A DNA stretch of 64,000 bases from Ascidia mentula (Eukaryota; Chordata; Ascidiacea; Phlebobranchia; Ascidiidae), in NCBI GenBank assembly GCA_947561715.1, contig OX387200.1, positions 9,488,501 through 9,552,500 on the forward strand, given 5' to 3'. The stretch's first letter is position 1, and each line of letters begins with the position of its first letter. Shown here piece after piece: positions 51,001 through 62,600 of this stretch. A program made the position numbers and the translations under genes. The notes under the pieces are model-generated. The model was not told the DNA's origin, ran no database searches, and saw only the letters and a program-made list of their open reading frames with translations.

Positions 51001-51285
51001 TTAAATATTCAAACTTCTGTGGTGGTGCTTTTACATACAACATTATGGTATCTAAAAAAATAACCTTTAGGCTTGCCAAGTTACAACATGATTGCCCCAT
51101 CTGCTCCACCAACAGTTGACATTGTGGATGTGAAGATTGATGACACACAGCCTGCTCCACCAAGCTATGAAGATTCGCTTGGATTTAATAGCACTCAGCC
51201 ACCTCCACAAGAAATCGACAGGAACACTGCACCCTCACAAACAACTTATTATGACTGGAGCCAGTCAGCTTTTACCTACTCCTAA
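48031..51285 (+). CDS. ARRDC: Arrestin domain-containing protein (alpha-arrestin)
   Basis: Eight exons: 48031-48148, 48351-48473, 49130-49222, 49292-49428, 49497-49654, 50368-50620, 50812-50956, 51071-51285; 413 aa, phases consistent. Alpha-arrestins recruit Nedd4-type ubiquitin ligases to membrane cargo. Arrestin-N is about residues 5-150 (IILFGQNQSYKPGDVVQGEV, FRFQLPNNCPSTF, WYNLVVICKFPG). Arrestin-C follows (SVKIDVTLNKSAYSLGELV, then GILPGSVCDSAFELKK). The tail contains PPSYED, a PPxY motif for WW domains. The length fits vertebrate ARRDC2/3/4, and which paralogue it represents is unclear. The second ATG-free intron is hit by a SINE, and intron 5 by a short retroposon exactly at its 5' splice site. 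Confidence 0.93.
48500..48639 (-). mobile_element. tRNA-derived SINE, internally deleted (ARRDC intron 2)
   Basis: Same family as the copy at 5.35-5.64 kb, reversed. A 14-bp target duplication GTTACATCAATATA flanks it (48486-48499 and 48640-48653). Relative to the 5.4-kb copy it lacks ~145 bp, including the A box and 5' tRNA half; the junction keeps a shared TGG. It inserted 12 bp downstream of the exon 2 donor. Confidence 0.85.
49662..49796 (-). mobile_element. Short retroposon at ARRDC splice donor
   Basis: A 135-bp insertion flanked by an exact 13-bp duplication TGGATGGTAAATT (49649-49661 and 49797-49809). On the minus strand it starts ATGTGATTAGTAAATC and contains ACTGATGATGCC...GGCGAAA, ending GGATTTTAATACATTA. 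It matches both ends of the 9.0-kb element. The duplicated target includes the exon 5 donor GGATG/GTAAAT, so two donors now exist. Confidence 0.9.
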
Positions 51286-51665
51286 AACTCAACTTAGCCA
51301 AGTACTTGGTATGTAATTTTTGTACTGCAATTATGATGCAAAAAATAATTTCAGTCTTCTGATCGACATGTAATGTTTTACTGTTTTAATGTCTGCATTT
51401 ATATATTGCAAAAAAAATTCAAAGACCATTTGCCATGTTGTGCTTTTTGTAGAAATGTGTGTTACTATTGATTTTATGTTTTTATGTGAAGCTTTGGTGT
51501 TAAACTACCTGCTAATTTCACCAACATGTCTTATCAACTGTTTGATATAATCAAAGTGTTATCACATTAATTAGTTTTTTTTTTGTTTAATGTAAGGCTA
51601 TTTGCCTTGTACTGAAAAATTTGTGCATACCATGACTTAGTTGTTTGATGTCTTCATGCTTAAAC

Positions 51666-51671
51666 AATAAA
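51666..51671 (+). promoter_or_regulatory. Probable ARRDC polyadenylation signal
   Basis: AATAAA about 380 bp after the stop codon. Confidence 0.45.
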
Positions 51672-52900
51672 GATATGTTAGTGTTAATAGAACAGGTTCT
51701 CTGTTTTTGGTGAATGCATCACTTGTGTCAATCAAACCATGTACATTGCTCTTTTTGTAATGATCCTGTGCTTTTACTCTTTGTATTTTGTTGCCCTTTG
51801 TACTCATACACACCTGATAACAACCAAGCAATAATGAAGGCTATACACAAGTCTTGTGGTCATGTCTTCTGGTGGTTACTGACCATATGGATTTTTTTCT
51901 GTTCAAACTATGTCCATGTGCTGCTTGATTTTTCGTGGACAATATTGTTTCCACTACATGTGTCAACAACAGTTTTTATTTTTGTTGTTGTAATAATTAA
52001 TGCCTTTTGAACTTGGCAAACTTGTGTCATACCTCCGTACTATAGTTTGTCTTCTGCATGTTTTTGACAGTTTCACTTATTCGTTCAAAGCAAAAATGTC
52101 ACTTGGCCGGTGCTACACAAATGTTTGTTTGGTGACATTCGCTGATAACATTTAAATTGTTGTTGATGTGGGTTTGGCAAATATAACACAATATTCAACA
52201 AACACCTTGTCCAGACGATTGATTCGAGGCTTGCCAGTTGAGAATTATGGTATGACGATAATGCATTAAGCCTTGAATTTTGTTCCTTTAGTCACGTGAA
52301 ACTTGTTAGCCACAAACCGCTACGAGACGACGAAAATGTTCAAACGCAGCAGGGAAGATAATTGCATTGATTGTTGAAACGACTCGAGGGCATTTACAAC
52401 CGAAAGGTCATGGATGATGGGACAGGTAATCGCATTTTTATCTTTGTAATTGCCATTCTCAGGTGATAATGTCCAGCAGTTTAGAATTTTAGTTATCTGA
52501 AAGAAACACAAACATGAAATGCAATTGAATTTATTTATCACAACGCACTGCAACTGCTTGGATGAGTAGTCCATATTAATGTACTCACGCCATTAATTCA
52601 ATTGGACCGCCAGACCCACTAGAGATGGTCCGGCACACTACCCCCACAGGAGTGCTACATGCTAACAGGGGGCCCATATGCAGTGCTGGATTTAAGACTC
52701 CGTTAGCGCTATTTTCTCCCACTACAATTTATTGTGATCTCAAAAAGGCCTCACACTGGCACATTTATTCCACTTGGGAACCCTGTTTCTAGCACCTGCC
52801 CCACAATTTTAATTTAACAGGGTTTTGAAAGAGTTCTGGAGAAGTGATGGGCGATCTTTATAAAAGTTGATTATTACTGAACCTTTGTATATAGCGATGC

Positions 52901-52955
52901 GGTTCCTCGAGGAACCATGATCATGGTATCATAGTATACTCTAGAGTATACTATG
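52901..52955. repeat. Cluster of perfect palindromes
   Basis: GGTTCCTCGAGGAACC (52901-52916), ATGATCAT (52917-52924), and a 26-bp perfect palindrome centred on CTAGAG (52930-52955). The last is flanked by direct repeats ATGGTATC (52923-52930 and 52956-52963). Confidence 0.85.
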
Positions 52956-53305
52956 ATGGTATCGTTAACCAAGACACGCAAAAATGAATTATTTTACGTT
53001 GTGTCCATTAATTTGTCTCTTCATATTTGTATATGCAGCCTGTATTTCAGTCGGTGTGTACCCAGTCAAAAGCGTAAGAGTGACGTATTTCTGCATAACT
53101 TCTTGCTTTCTCATGTTTTCTGCGACCATAGGGCTAGAGGGCGCCATGATTGTGACTACAGTAGGGGATTCCCGAAAGTTGTACGTATAAACAAATTTCT
53201 ATTTCGTAACGACGGTAATCACATCAGTTGCACGTTGCAGTAGGACCGGCGCATTCTGTGCATGATTTCGCACTAGGCGCAGAACTGTTGCGTACGAAAA
53301 CTGAC

Positions 53306-56300
53306 ATGTCTTCACACAAGGTAAGTTACATTATTTTTTTTCATTTTTTAATATACATTGTTGCAAACTTTTAGCAGCACAGCAAATTGTGGGGAGGTCG
53401 ATTCGATGCAGCAACCAATCAGTTGATGGAAAAATTCAATGCTTCCATAACTTATGATAAGCGTCTTTGGAAATCGGATATCCTGGGTAGTCAAGTTTAT
53501 GCTCAAGCACTTGTAAAATGTGGACTATTGACTGATGATGAACAATGCCATATACAGAAAGGTAACTGTAGATATAATTAAAGGTCTTGCAATGCAAATA
53601 ACTTAATTACTTCACTTTGCCTATCCTTTTGATCTGTAATAGAAAAACATTGTGTTAGATTTGTTGGTTACTTAAATGCTACGAACAAAGCTCCCAGATA
53701 AAGGCCCTGGTCCATTCCACATGTACTGCTTATAAATAAAATAGAGTCCCTTTTAAAATGAAGTATTTCTTATACGAGCCATGACGAATTCGTTATAATT
53801 GATTTGATGCAATAGGCCAAACTTTTATGTTTCTATCTTAAAGTAGATTTTGTGTAAAAAATTGGAAAAAAGTTGACAGATTATATGTTTGCATTGTTAT
53901 GTAGGCACATAGTAATAAGTATAGTTCATCCTCCAAAATTGACCTTATTGTAATGTTGTGACTGTAGGTCTGAATAAAGTTGGTGATGAATGGAGCGAAG
54001 GAATTTTTTGTATTAAAGAAAGTGATGAAGATATACATACTGCAAATGAGCGTAGGTTGTCTGAGATAATAGGGTCAAACATTGCTGGAAAATTGCACAC
54101 CGGAAGAAGTCGCAATGATCAGGTATTATAAAATGTGTTTTGACAAGAAAACATAATGTTGCTCTCATTTCATAATATTTCATAGGTTGCTGTTGACACT
54201 CGTTTGTGGCTCAGAAATGAGATTAACGAAATATTCAATCATGTTGAAAATCTTGTAAAGACCATTGCTGATAGAGCTGAAAATGAGATTGATGTACTGT
54301 TTCCAGGATATACTCACATGCAGCGTGCACAACCAATTAGGTAACTCAGGTGGTACTTCACTTCTGCATGTTCCTAATTGATAAAATATAAAAGTACAGC
54401 CAACTGTCAAAATAGATTTAAATTCATCAATATATCCTGTCCAGATTCATTCATCAAAGTATAATTTAGCGTTTGTGGTTAATAGTTGTTTTTTCAGTGC
54501 AATTTCAGAAGAATCTTACCAACTTTAAATAGATAACTTGGGAAAAAATAAAAAAGAAACGATGTAGTTTTTTTCTTGTTGCCTAACGAAACAAAAAACA
54601 AATGATTTTGTGGCACATCCCAACTTCTCTGCTGTTGCTGTAGTAACCAAAACGTGAAGGTGGACTGTTCACATTAAGGTTATTTACAGGTGGAGTCACT
54701 GGCTGATGAGCTATGGAGTTGCATTGACTCGGCAACACAAAACCCTTCAAGATATTCGAAAACGTATCAATGTTTTGCCTCTGGGAAGTGGGGCCCTAGC
54801 AGGCAACCCATTTGGGGTGGATCGACAATTTATGGCAGAAAAACTTCAATTTGAAGATGTTAGTTGGAACAGCCTTGATGCAACTGGAGGGAGAGACTAC
54901 ATAGGTAATATAGTATACAAACATGACCCTGAATTGTAAAGTAACTAATATATCTGTGCTGGTGTTTACGCATTTAACATACTGCTAATACATGATCATT
55001 TAGGTGCATGGGTTCAAATTTTTGTGCCTGCACATGTTCAAGGGGACTATTTAATAGAAAATATGATTTTATTTGATATCATATTTCCTATATTTGAGTT
55101 TATTAATTTGATAATATGATTTAAAATGCTATAGCCAAGTTATTTTGTTTTTCTTTTAAGTTTTCTGGTTGAATGTACTTGTTGTATCTAATATCGTCCA
55201 TGTTAATAATTTTACAGCGGAAGTTTTGTTCTGGGCTTCCCATGTGAGTTGTACACTAAGCAGATTTGCCGAAGATCTCATTCTTTACAGTACAAAGGAG
55301 TTTTCATTTGTCACATTATCCGATGCTTATAGCACAGGTAGTAGTTTAATGCCCCAGAAAAAGAATCCAGACAGTTTGGAGTTAATACGTGGCAAAGCAG
55401 GAACAATATTAGGGAAGGTAAATCCATATCTTGCAACTATGATCTGAAATGTATGTCAACCCATTCAGAATGTAAACAAACTGACCTATCATCCGTTATT
55501 TCTACTAATTTCCATCTAAACCTTAAAATGTCAAACAAAAATACAAAGCTGACAGAATTGATTTGTTTTTGTGAAGTGCACTGGTTTCATGGTGACGATG
55601 AAGGGACTTCCAAGTACTTATAACAAAGACTTGCAAGAGGACAAACTTGCGTTGTTCGAAGTTTGTGACACAATCAGTGCCGTTTTGCAGGTAATCCAAA
55701 CAATTAAGTTGAGATTTGTTATTTTAACAAAGAAATGTGTGCCATACTCTGTCAACAAATAATGATGGCAGATGGCAACAACACATGCCACGATAGATAA
55801 AAACATCACTTTAATGTATGTGTTGCGCCATGACACAATAACCAACCTGGAGGTTTCAGATTTCTTGCGGTGTGGTTTCGACGTTGTTGATTGACCGCGA
55901 ACGAATGCGAAATGCATTGAGTTATGATATGCTGGCAACTGATGTGGCGTATTACCTTGTCCGAAAAGGGGTAAGCACATTTATCAACTGATGTTTGTAA
56001 TGATTTACGAAATTTCTGACTTAAAACTGGTGAACATATCACTTCTTTAAAAGGTCACTGTGACGTTCAATAATGTCATTTAAAGACGAGACGGCAAATC
56101 ATGAACGACAAGAAACGAATGCGCTATTTCACTGCACGTCTGTTGTAGTCGAGCACATTTGTAAATCACGTTTTGACATTTTTCCGGTGCGCACGTGCTG
56201 GGCTCTCAAATTTTAGATTTGCTTTGAATCGCAACAGCTGTCATGTTTTTCGCCCAAAAAAGTAAGCACAATTTTTCGCAGATACCATTTCGGGAGGCTC

Positions 56301-56658
56301 ACACTTTATCAGGGATGGTGGTGAAAAAAGCTGAAACACTAAATTGTCAACTCAATCAAGTTCCATTAAGCGAACTCAAAACAATCAGGTGATGTTTTAT
56401 TATTTTACCTAAATTTACTCGCCTTTGTTTATCGACTGTACTTTATCTGCCAGCATGTAGTTACACCACTCTGTTTAAAATACTAAAACAATGCATTATT
56501 TTTTCAAAATTTTTAGTGAACATTTTGATACCGACGTCGAAAATGTGTGGGACTTTGAACACTCGGTGGAGCAATATCAGGCAATAGGCGGCACCAGTAA
56601 ATCAAGCGTAACGCGTCAAATTCAAAACGTAAGGGAAGTGTTTGAATCAAAATCATAA
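53306..56658 (+). CDS. ASL: Argininosuccinate lyase
   Basis: Cytosolic homotetramer that cleaves argininosuccinate to arginine and fumarate (arginine synthesis/urea cycle). Ten exons: 53306-53320, 53375-53561, 53968-54122, 54186-54340, 54690-54904, 55218-55417, 55577-55690, 55860-55970, 56282-56388, 56517-56658; 466 aa, close to the human length. The first exon encodes only MSSHK. Key blocks: KLWGGRF near the start, [43 protein letters not shown], and the family signature [15 protein letters not shown] (about residue 283), which carries the catalytic serine loop. The 53378 acceptor, one codon downstream, is an alternative for exon 2. The C-terminus is intact ([17 protein letters not shown]). 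Confidence 0.97.
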
Positions 56659-57485
56659 AGTAACTCTGCTGTACTTTACTTAAACGTATTTTCAAACTAC
56701 TTGATCGGTTGTTACACATTCAAGAATTTGCACTTCAGTAGAAAAGTGTATTCAAGTTTCATTTTTATGTCATGTGAGTGTTGGTTGGGTATTTGTACAA
56801 AAATGTGGTGTTTGGTTTATAGTCTGTTTGTATGTATCGTATATAATCTGTGTGTACCAAGAACCGTAAATTGGGCTTTGTTGCAGTCTTTATGTTCGTT
56901 CATCATGTTATTCCATCATCATATACAATTGCACATCTTTTTTAATGTAACAACGTTTTAACATAGTACGAAAATACCTGTTCGCCAGGCAGGTTGTTTT
57001 GAGTTCCATGCGTTTATTGATGGAAAAAATTATGTTACCTGTTCAGTTGTAAAACTTGGTGTTCAACAGTGATGATTATCTAACTAAATAATTAATTAAT
57101 TAATTCTATGCAAACTTTCCATATGTGTTGCTTAACTGTCATACAAAATTTTTCTTCATATGCGATTATAACTTTCATTACCAATCAAATTATTTTCGCG
57201 TTGTTTTAGGTTAGATTAGAGTCATTAGACGTTATGTTGCATTGTACATATCCGACAGGAATAAAATTTGCCGACAACTAAACTCTCGTTGAATAACGGT
57301 CATATAAGCTGATCCGACGAGGCATCCATAGTGTAAAATAAAGGACAATTCAGCTTCCCTGGAATTGCATTTTAAATGCAACTGTGAGCTGTTCTACACA
57401 CCATACAATTAAACACCACTAGTCAGACCAAATTCAACGAATTTTCTTATCGTGCAAATGATATTCTAACAAGAAAAGTTGTTAT
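56659..57485. other. Intergenic region between ASL and CALHM
   Basis: Shared 3' space of two convergent genes. AATTAATTAATTAATT occurs near 57090. No gene seen. Confidence 0.45.
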
Positions 57486-58914
57486 TTACAGAGGAAAACC
57501 TGCAGATTCAATAGGTTGTGAATCTAGGTAATCTCCCACTGGCTCTTCCAACGTGAATTGGCTGTTACTGGCTGTCATGTCTCGAAAATCGCCGTAGGGA
57601 GCGCCTTGGTTTATAATGTCGACAAGGTGTCTTCCAGTGCATTTCTCTTCGGCAATTTTATGCCACATTTCATCGTCCATTAACAGGTTAGGGAAGTTGT
57701 CTATGACGTCACGTGTTTCAAGATCCACCTGAATAAAAAACGTGCTAAACTTTAAAGGCAGTTGGGGCAAACATATCGGTAAGAAATAAGGCCCACCATG
57801 TTTCTGATCGCCACCTCCAGCTTTCTTTCCTCAATTTCGCGGTACAAGATGTCATGCCTGTCTTGGTAATAGGATTTAGTGAGGCAGCAACGCACTATTC
57901 CGAAGATTAAAATCCCGCCCAAGCTTAAAACCACTGTCATTATCCAGCCGATCAATTTCGATACATTTTTGTTGTTTTGGTATTCGTCCGAAAACAAGGG
58001 ATCCTAAACAATTTTGATGTAATGATTTGAACCAATTGGTAAAAATGTCCGGAACAAGTGCAAAATTACACAGAAGACAACAACACGAGGAAAATGTGTG
58101 TAGCGTAATTAAATCATATAAGGTGGGAATTCTTTGAAAATCAGTTATTGATTATCATGGCACCAAAAGATAGCCATATTTAACAATCGACCACTTAAAA
58201 AGTTTATTTCCCAATGGATTTTGGAGTGTAGAAATAATTAGTTAACCTTCTATAGTGATACTAACGGAAGTCAATTAAATAATACTATTACACTTACGTC
58301 GCTACTTTCATTGGTGCAATCGCCTCTGTAAGGCTGAATGGAATTAGCGCAAGCAAAGTAGTCACCTTCCAAAAAGGTAATAACCAGCCAGGCACAAGGC
58401 GATACAAGGGAATTGAAAATGGTTTCACTGATGCACCGACACGTGAATCCTATCCAACCCCTCCATCTTCCCCTGGCATTGAGCAACTTTAGTAAATTAT
58501 TGAGACTTTTACTGTATGTGAGAAAATTGTTTTTTATATGATTTTGATGTCCTTTACGTGCACTTCCATCATCACCTAATTTTTCTGCATAATTTACCTG
58601 TAACATTTCCCACTGAGTACTTTCCACATTTCAGGGTTCCACACAAATCCCAAAATAAAAAGTGCTATCGCCGGAAGACAAATGTACGCCCAGCTATAAT
58701 AACTGTTTTTGATAAACTTGCACTGATTGTTGTTGGCGTTATTCGTGCCGCAATTGCGAATAATTGAATCTTCATTTATACACGGACATTTGAAGTAATA
58801 ATGAACGACAAACTCAATAGTAACAATACCAAAAATCACTGCAGAATGCAAGATTACTTCCTGAAAATAAATGATTCTTTCCTTCATCGGTTTAAAGTCG
58901 TATATCTTTGCCAT
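57486..58914 (-). CDS. Calcium homeostasis modulator (CALHM) family channel
   Basis: Large-pore plasma-membrane channel family with four membrane segments. Exons on minus: 58914-58598, 58511-58298, 58003-57797, 57728-57486; 326 aa, lengths in frame. TM1 IIYFQEVILHSAVIFGIVTI is followed by FKCPC, the family's conserved extracellular cysteines. TM2 is YICLPAIALFILGFVW. The second exon has the loop and TM3 (LVSPCAWLVITFLEGDYFAC). TM4 is SKLIGWIMTVVLSLGGILIFG, then a basic cytosolic helix. The tail VIDNFPNLL resembles CALHM2. In-frame ATGs lie upstream at 58926 and 59043; I chose 58914 because CALHM N-termini before TM1 are short. It is head-to-head with the CCDC87-like gene. Confidence 0.88.
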
Positions 58915-59043
58915 GTTCGGTTTCATTGCGATGTTGCATGAACGAGACGTATATATAATTGATGTTATGTCGTCCATGTAACAGCTCACGTATACATTGC
59001 GACCTTTCGAAAATCGATATTGTTTCCAGTAATGGTTAGCCAC

Positions 59044-59609
59044 TTATCTTTCAAAATAGATTTTAATCAGATATTAAATTGTTTGCACAGTAGCATATGT
59101 GTTTTGTTAGCCGGTCTATACATTAGGAAAGTGCATTAGCCTATTTACTGGCGTGCTTGAAAAAAAAATGATGGTATAATTGACAAATATTTGCATGAAC
59201 CCATTACCCAGAATAACACTAGTTTCAAAGCCGTTTTACTAAATTGTGAATCGTGTTTTTTTGCTTTTTTGTCGCTGCAAGGGGGGGGGGGGGGGTCATT
59301 TAATAAAAAGACGTTTATAAAAACTGACATTGAGGGCAATAATTATCAAAAGGTTTTGTATCTTTCAAGTGTAAACCACAACAAAAGTCAAAAATACGGT
59401 GGTCCCCCTATACACAAACCACCAGGGGCGCTATCAACACAATGGTCACCAAGGAGATTCGACTCCATTTCTGGAACTGCTGATGAAGTTGGTGAACAAG
59501 TGCTGAAGTGGCAGATGTGAAAAAATGATTTATAACCACAATTCACGAATAACATAAATGTACTATTAATGACAAGCAGAGCAAGCCACAGGGCATATGA
59601 CCGGCAAAT
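59044..59609. promoter_or_regulatory. Divergent intergenic region CALHM/CCDC87
   Basis: About 570 bp between two head-to-head genes, so likely to hold both promoters. It contains a run of 15 G at 59281-59295. No TATA box stands out. Confidence 0.4.
59281..59295 (+). repeat. G15 homopolymer
   Basis: Fifteen consecutive G in an AT-rich background. Confidence 0.95.
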
Positions 59610-62600
59610 ATGACAACCGCCCAGGATCCAATTAACGTAACCGAATACAACCTCAAAAGAAAACACGTCTATCATGGAAAACGAAGTAGAGGCATGTACG
59701 AACTTGACCATATGCCTAGTACCAAAATGGAAGAACAAAGAAAATGCTTCAGTGACCTAAGCTCTTTGTCACTTTTTAAAGCAGGGGTATGTGTATGTTT
59801 TACTAATGTAAGAAGCATAATAAAAACTTCTGTCGATAACTATATAAAAAATACATTTCTATGTTACTATTTTTTACTTGAAATAACACAGCTTGTCTTA
59901 CTGTGCAGTTGAAGCACAATTCAATATTTTCCAATTTACATTGGTTTTGTACCAGAATGTTGAGGCACCAGTTCTGGAAGATGTCGGTGAGAGACCTGTT
60001 ACTCCAATAAATGAGACGATCCGATCTGCACCAAAAACTGTTTTAACATTGTGCAAACACATTCGCAGAAGAATAAATCCAAGGCCACAATGGGAACATA
60101 TATCTTTAGAAGATCAGAGAAGTTTGGTAAAATATTGTTTGCTTACTTGTCTGCTTTTTGGAATTAGCTTAATTGCTGTTAACTTCTTGCCAGGGTGCTG
60201 TTATTTTGGGGGAGGTAAATGCTGTGTGGCCAACATTTCGAAGACAAGTGGAAGATCCATTTCTTACAGATCGACAAAACAAAGAATTACAAAGAAGAAT
60301 AACGGTAGCAAAACAATTCATTTTTTTAAACAACATATTTCCTTCTTAAAGTCTTTTAGACTGTGTTAATGATTATCCTGCTGTACAGGTCCATGTGGTG
60401 ACGGTATGTGAACAACTCTTTCTCTATTATTGTGGTCAAGTTAGAGTTCTTAATGACAGAGGTATATTTAGTGAAGCCGCAAACCTGTCAAGAATCCGTG
60501 GGCAACTAGCACTGGATGCAGATAAATAGTATGTTATTATTTTCTGTGACCCCTTAATGCAATTACATTTATATTCATGTTGCAGCTTGAACCTGTTGTC
60601 TGTGAGAAGACATATTATCTCAGACCTCAAAAAAACATCAGGGCATGATTCCATGATGTTGACCAAGAAGAAAGATCCAGTCACACCTGTTCCACCAAAG
60701 GTATTGACCGAAATGTAATATGTTCTTAGGTTTTAAATTCAGTAAAACTAGTAAAATGCTGATACCATGAGCTATATTTTTTACATGGTAAAGGATCAGC
60801 ATTATTGTGAATAAAAAATGTTTTTAGTCTCCAAGTCACCTTTCATTCCGAAGCCTATTCCGAAGTAGTCGTCCCAAGGAACATAAACGATATGAATTTA
60901 AGATGGGGGTTGAGTTAAAAGACATGAAGAGCAAAATGCCATCTATAGACATGCATCAGGTCTTTTGCAATAAGTTTTTATGTTGCGCTTGTTAAGTAAA
61001 ATTTAAAATATATCTGCTTTTAGGCCATTTGTTTATTACCCACACATAAAATACATGAGGATGATGAAGAAGAAGATGAAAGCTTGCTTGCTGGTTTTGC
61101 AGACCAGATATCAACATACAGGACTGATGTGTCGGAAGCAAACCTTAAAAGGTAAATAGTAATATTCCTAGGGCTCCAAAAGGAGTAACAGACGATCACA
61201 CCAGTATCAGATCTTTATTTGAGAAATATTAATTTCGCCTAATGGCATCCTGAGTTTCTGTCTGAAAACAGAATAGCAATAAAAAATTAACTTAATTAAT
61301 AAAAACAACAACAACAACAAAATAGCCCCACAGTAAGTCCACTTGGGGACTACCACGACAAAAAAACAAAGCGATTAAAATGATTTTTGTCATGGTAGTC
61401 CCGCAAGTGGACGATTCCTGCAGTCACATTTCTGACGTTTTTTCTATTAAGGTAAATAGTAATGTGTTGTGTGTATTTTTAACATATATATGATTGTATT
61501 GAATAGCATTTACAAAAAGTGGTCTTCTGAACCAACATTGGATATCCCAAGTTTACTTTTGGAGACCAAAAAAGAACACGAGGTGGGAACTTTTCTCATT
61601 AAAAAACAAAATGCAATAATTATACCTTGAGGAAGCCTTGTTGGATAACAGGCGAAACGTCGGTTAATAAAGTTACGTTTTTAATGAGCCAGATGAGCTA
61701 ATTATTAAATTGCAATAATTATAGTAATATAAACAATAAGAAAAAGTTGAATGTTGCCTTGATGTATACTTGATAGGAGCTGGAAAGTCCTATTGCAAGA
61801 TCCAGACTTCAATCAAGTCCGCATATTCCTCTATCAGCTGTTAAAAAATATGCACCAACTGCCAGATTGATTTCCAGTGCCCCAAGGTTATTGGTGAAAG
61901 GTAACTTTTTGGGTGTCTACTTGCAAGCTAAGTATTAAAAATGTGCAATTATACAGATTTCAAAGATTCTTTTGCTCCGAAGTCCATGGACATCTTAGAT
62001 CCCAAGCAAGATCTTGTCAATCTTGTAGCAAAACAAAGCAAAATTCTTGCAAGTTGTAGTAGTGATGATGATGAAAAGGATATTCCTCCATTAATCCAAG
62101 CAATTACAAGGTGTTTTGTGCATGATAATAAAAATTACTATCTCTTTTATGCATTTTGGTTTGATTAATTCTTTGAACTTACTTTTTATTTGTTTAAACC
62201 CTATAAAAACATGTAACCATAATAAAAAAAAAATATCTTTAACTTCTGTAAAAGATGTGAAGAACAAGAAGAAAAGGCAAAGAAATTGAAACAGCAGGAG
62301 GCAGACTTGGATGAAAGGAAACGATTGTTTGAAGAGAAAAATAATGAACCTCTTCCAGAACCTATTTATCCACAACCTTCCACTGTTCAAGTTAAATTAG
62401 TAAGTGTTTATTTTTTCCAGATTTATGTAACAATCGTTACATGAATCATAATTTTGCACAGATATAAATGGATACCAAGGCACTCAAGTGCCTGCCTCAA
62501 TAACCGGTGTGATTTTAGTGTCCGATGCCATTTTACTTCTCATGGTTATTATTCATCTTCATAGTACTTTTTTGTGCAAAATACTAATGACCTTATTTCA

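Larger units (their letters stand above)
51286..53305. other. Intergenic region between ARRDC and ASL
   Basis: ARRDC 3' UTR first. About 52.60-52.83 kb is a more GC-balanced block that may be an old repeat. A cluster of short palindromes lies at 52901-52955. A minus-strand frame ending at 52320 has a good acceptor (CTTTCAG) but no partner exons, so I did not call it. The last few hundred bases should be the ASL promoter. Confidence 0.45.

Noticed and set aside
51714..52010. Small membrane protein gene
   Set aside because: Hydrophobic frame in AT-rich 3' flank, no splice or family support; likely chance.
52320..52500. Minus-strand coding exon
   Set aside because: A good acceptor and an open frame exist, but no partner exon, start or recognised domain.
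52984..53190. Small secreted or membrane protein upstream of ASL
   Set aside because: Low-information hydrophobic frame within likely promoter sequence; nothing supports translation.
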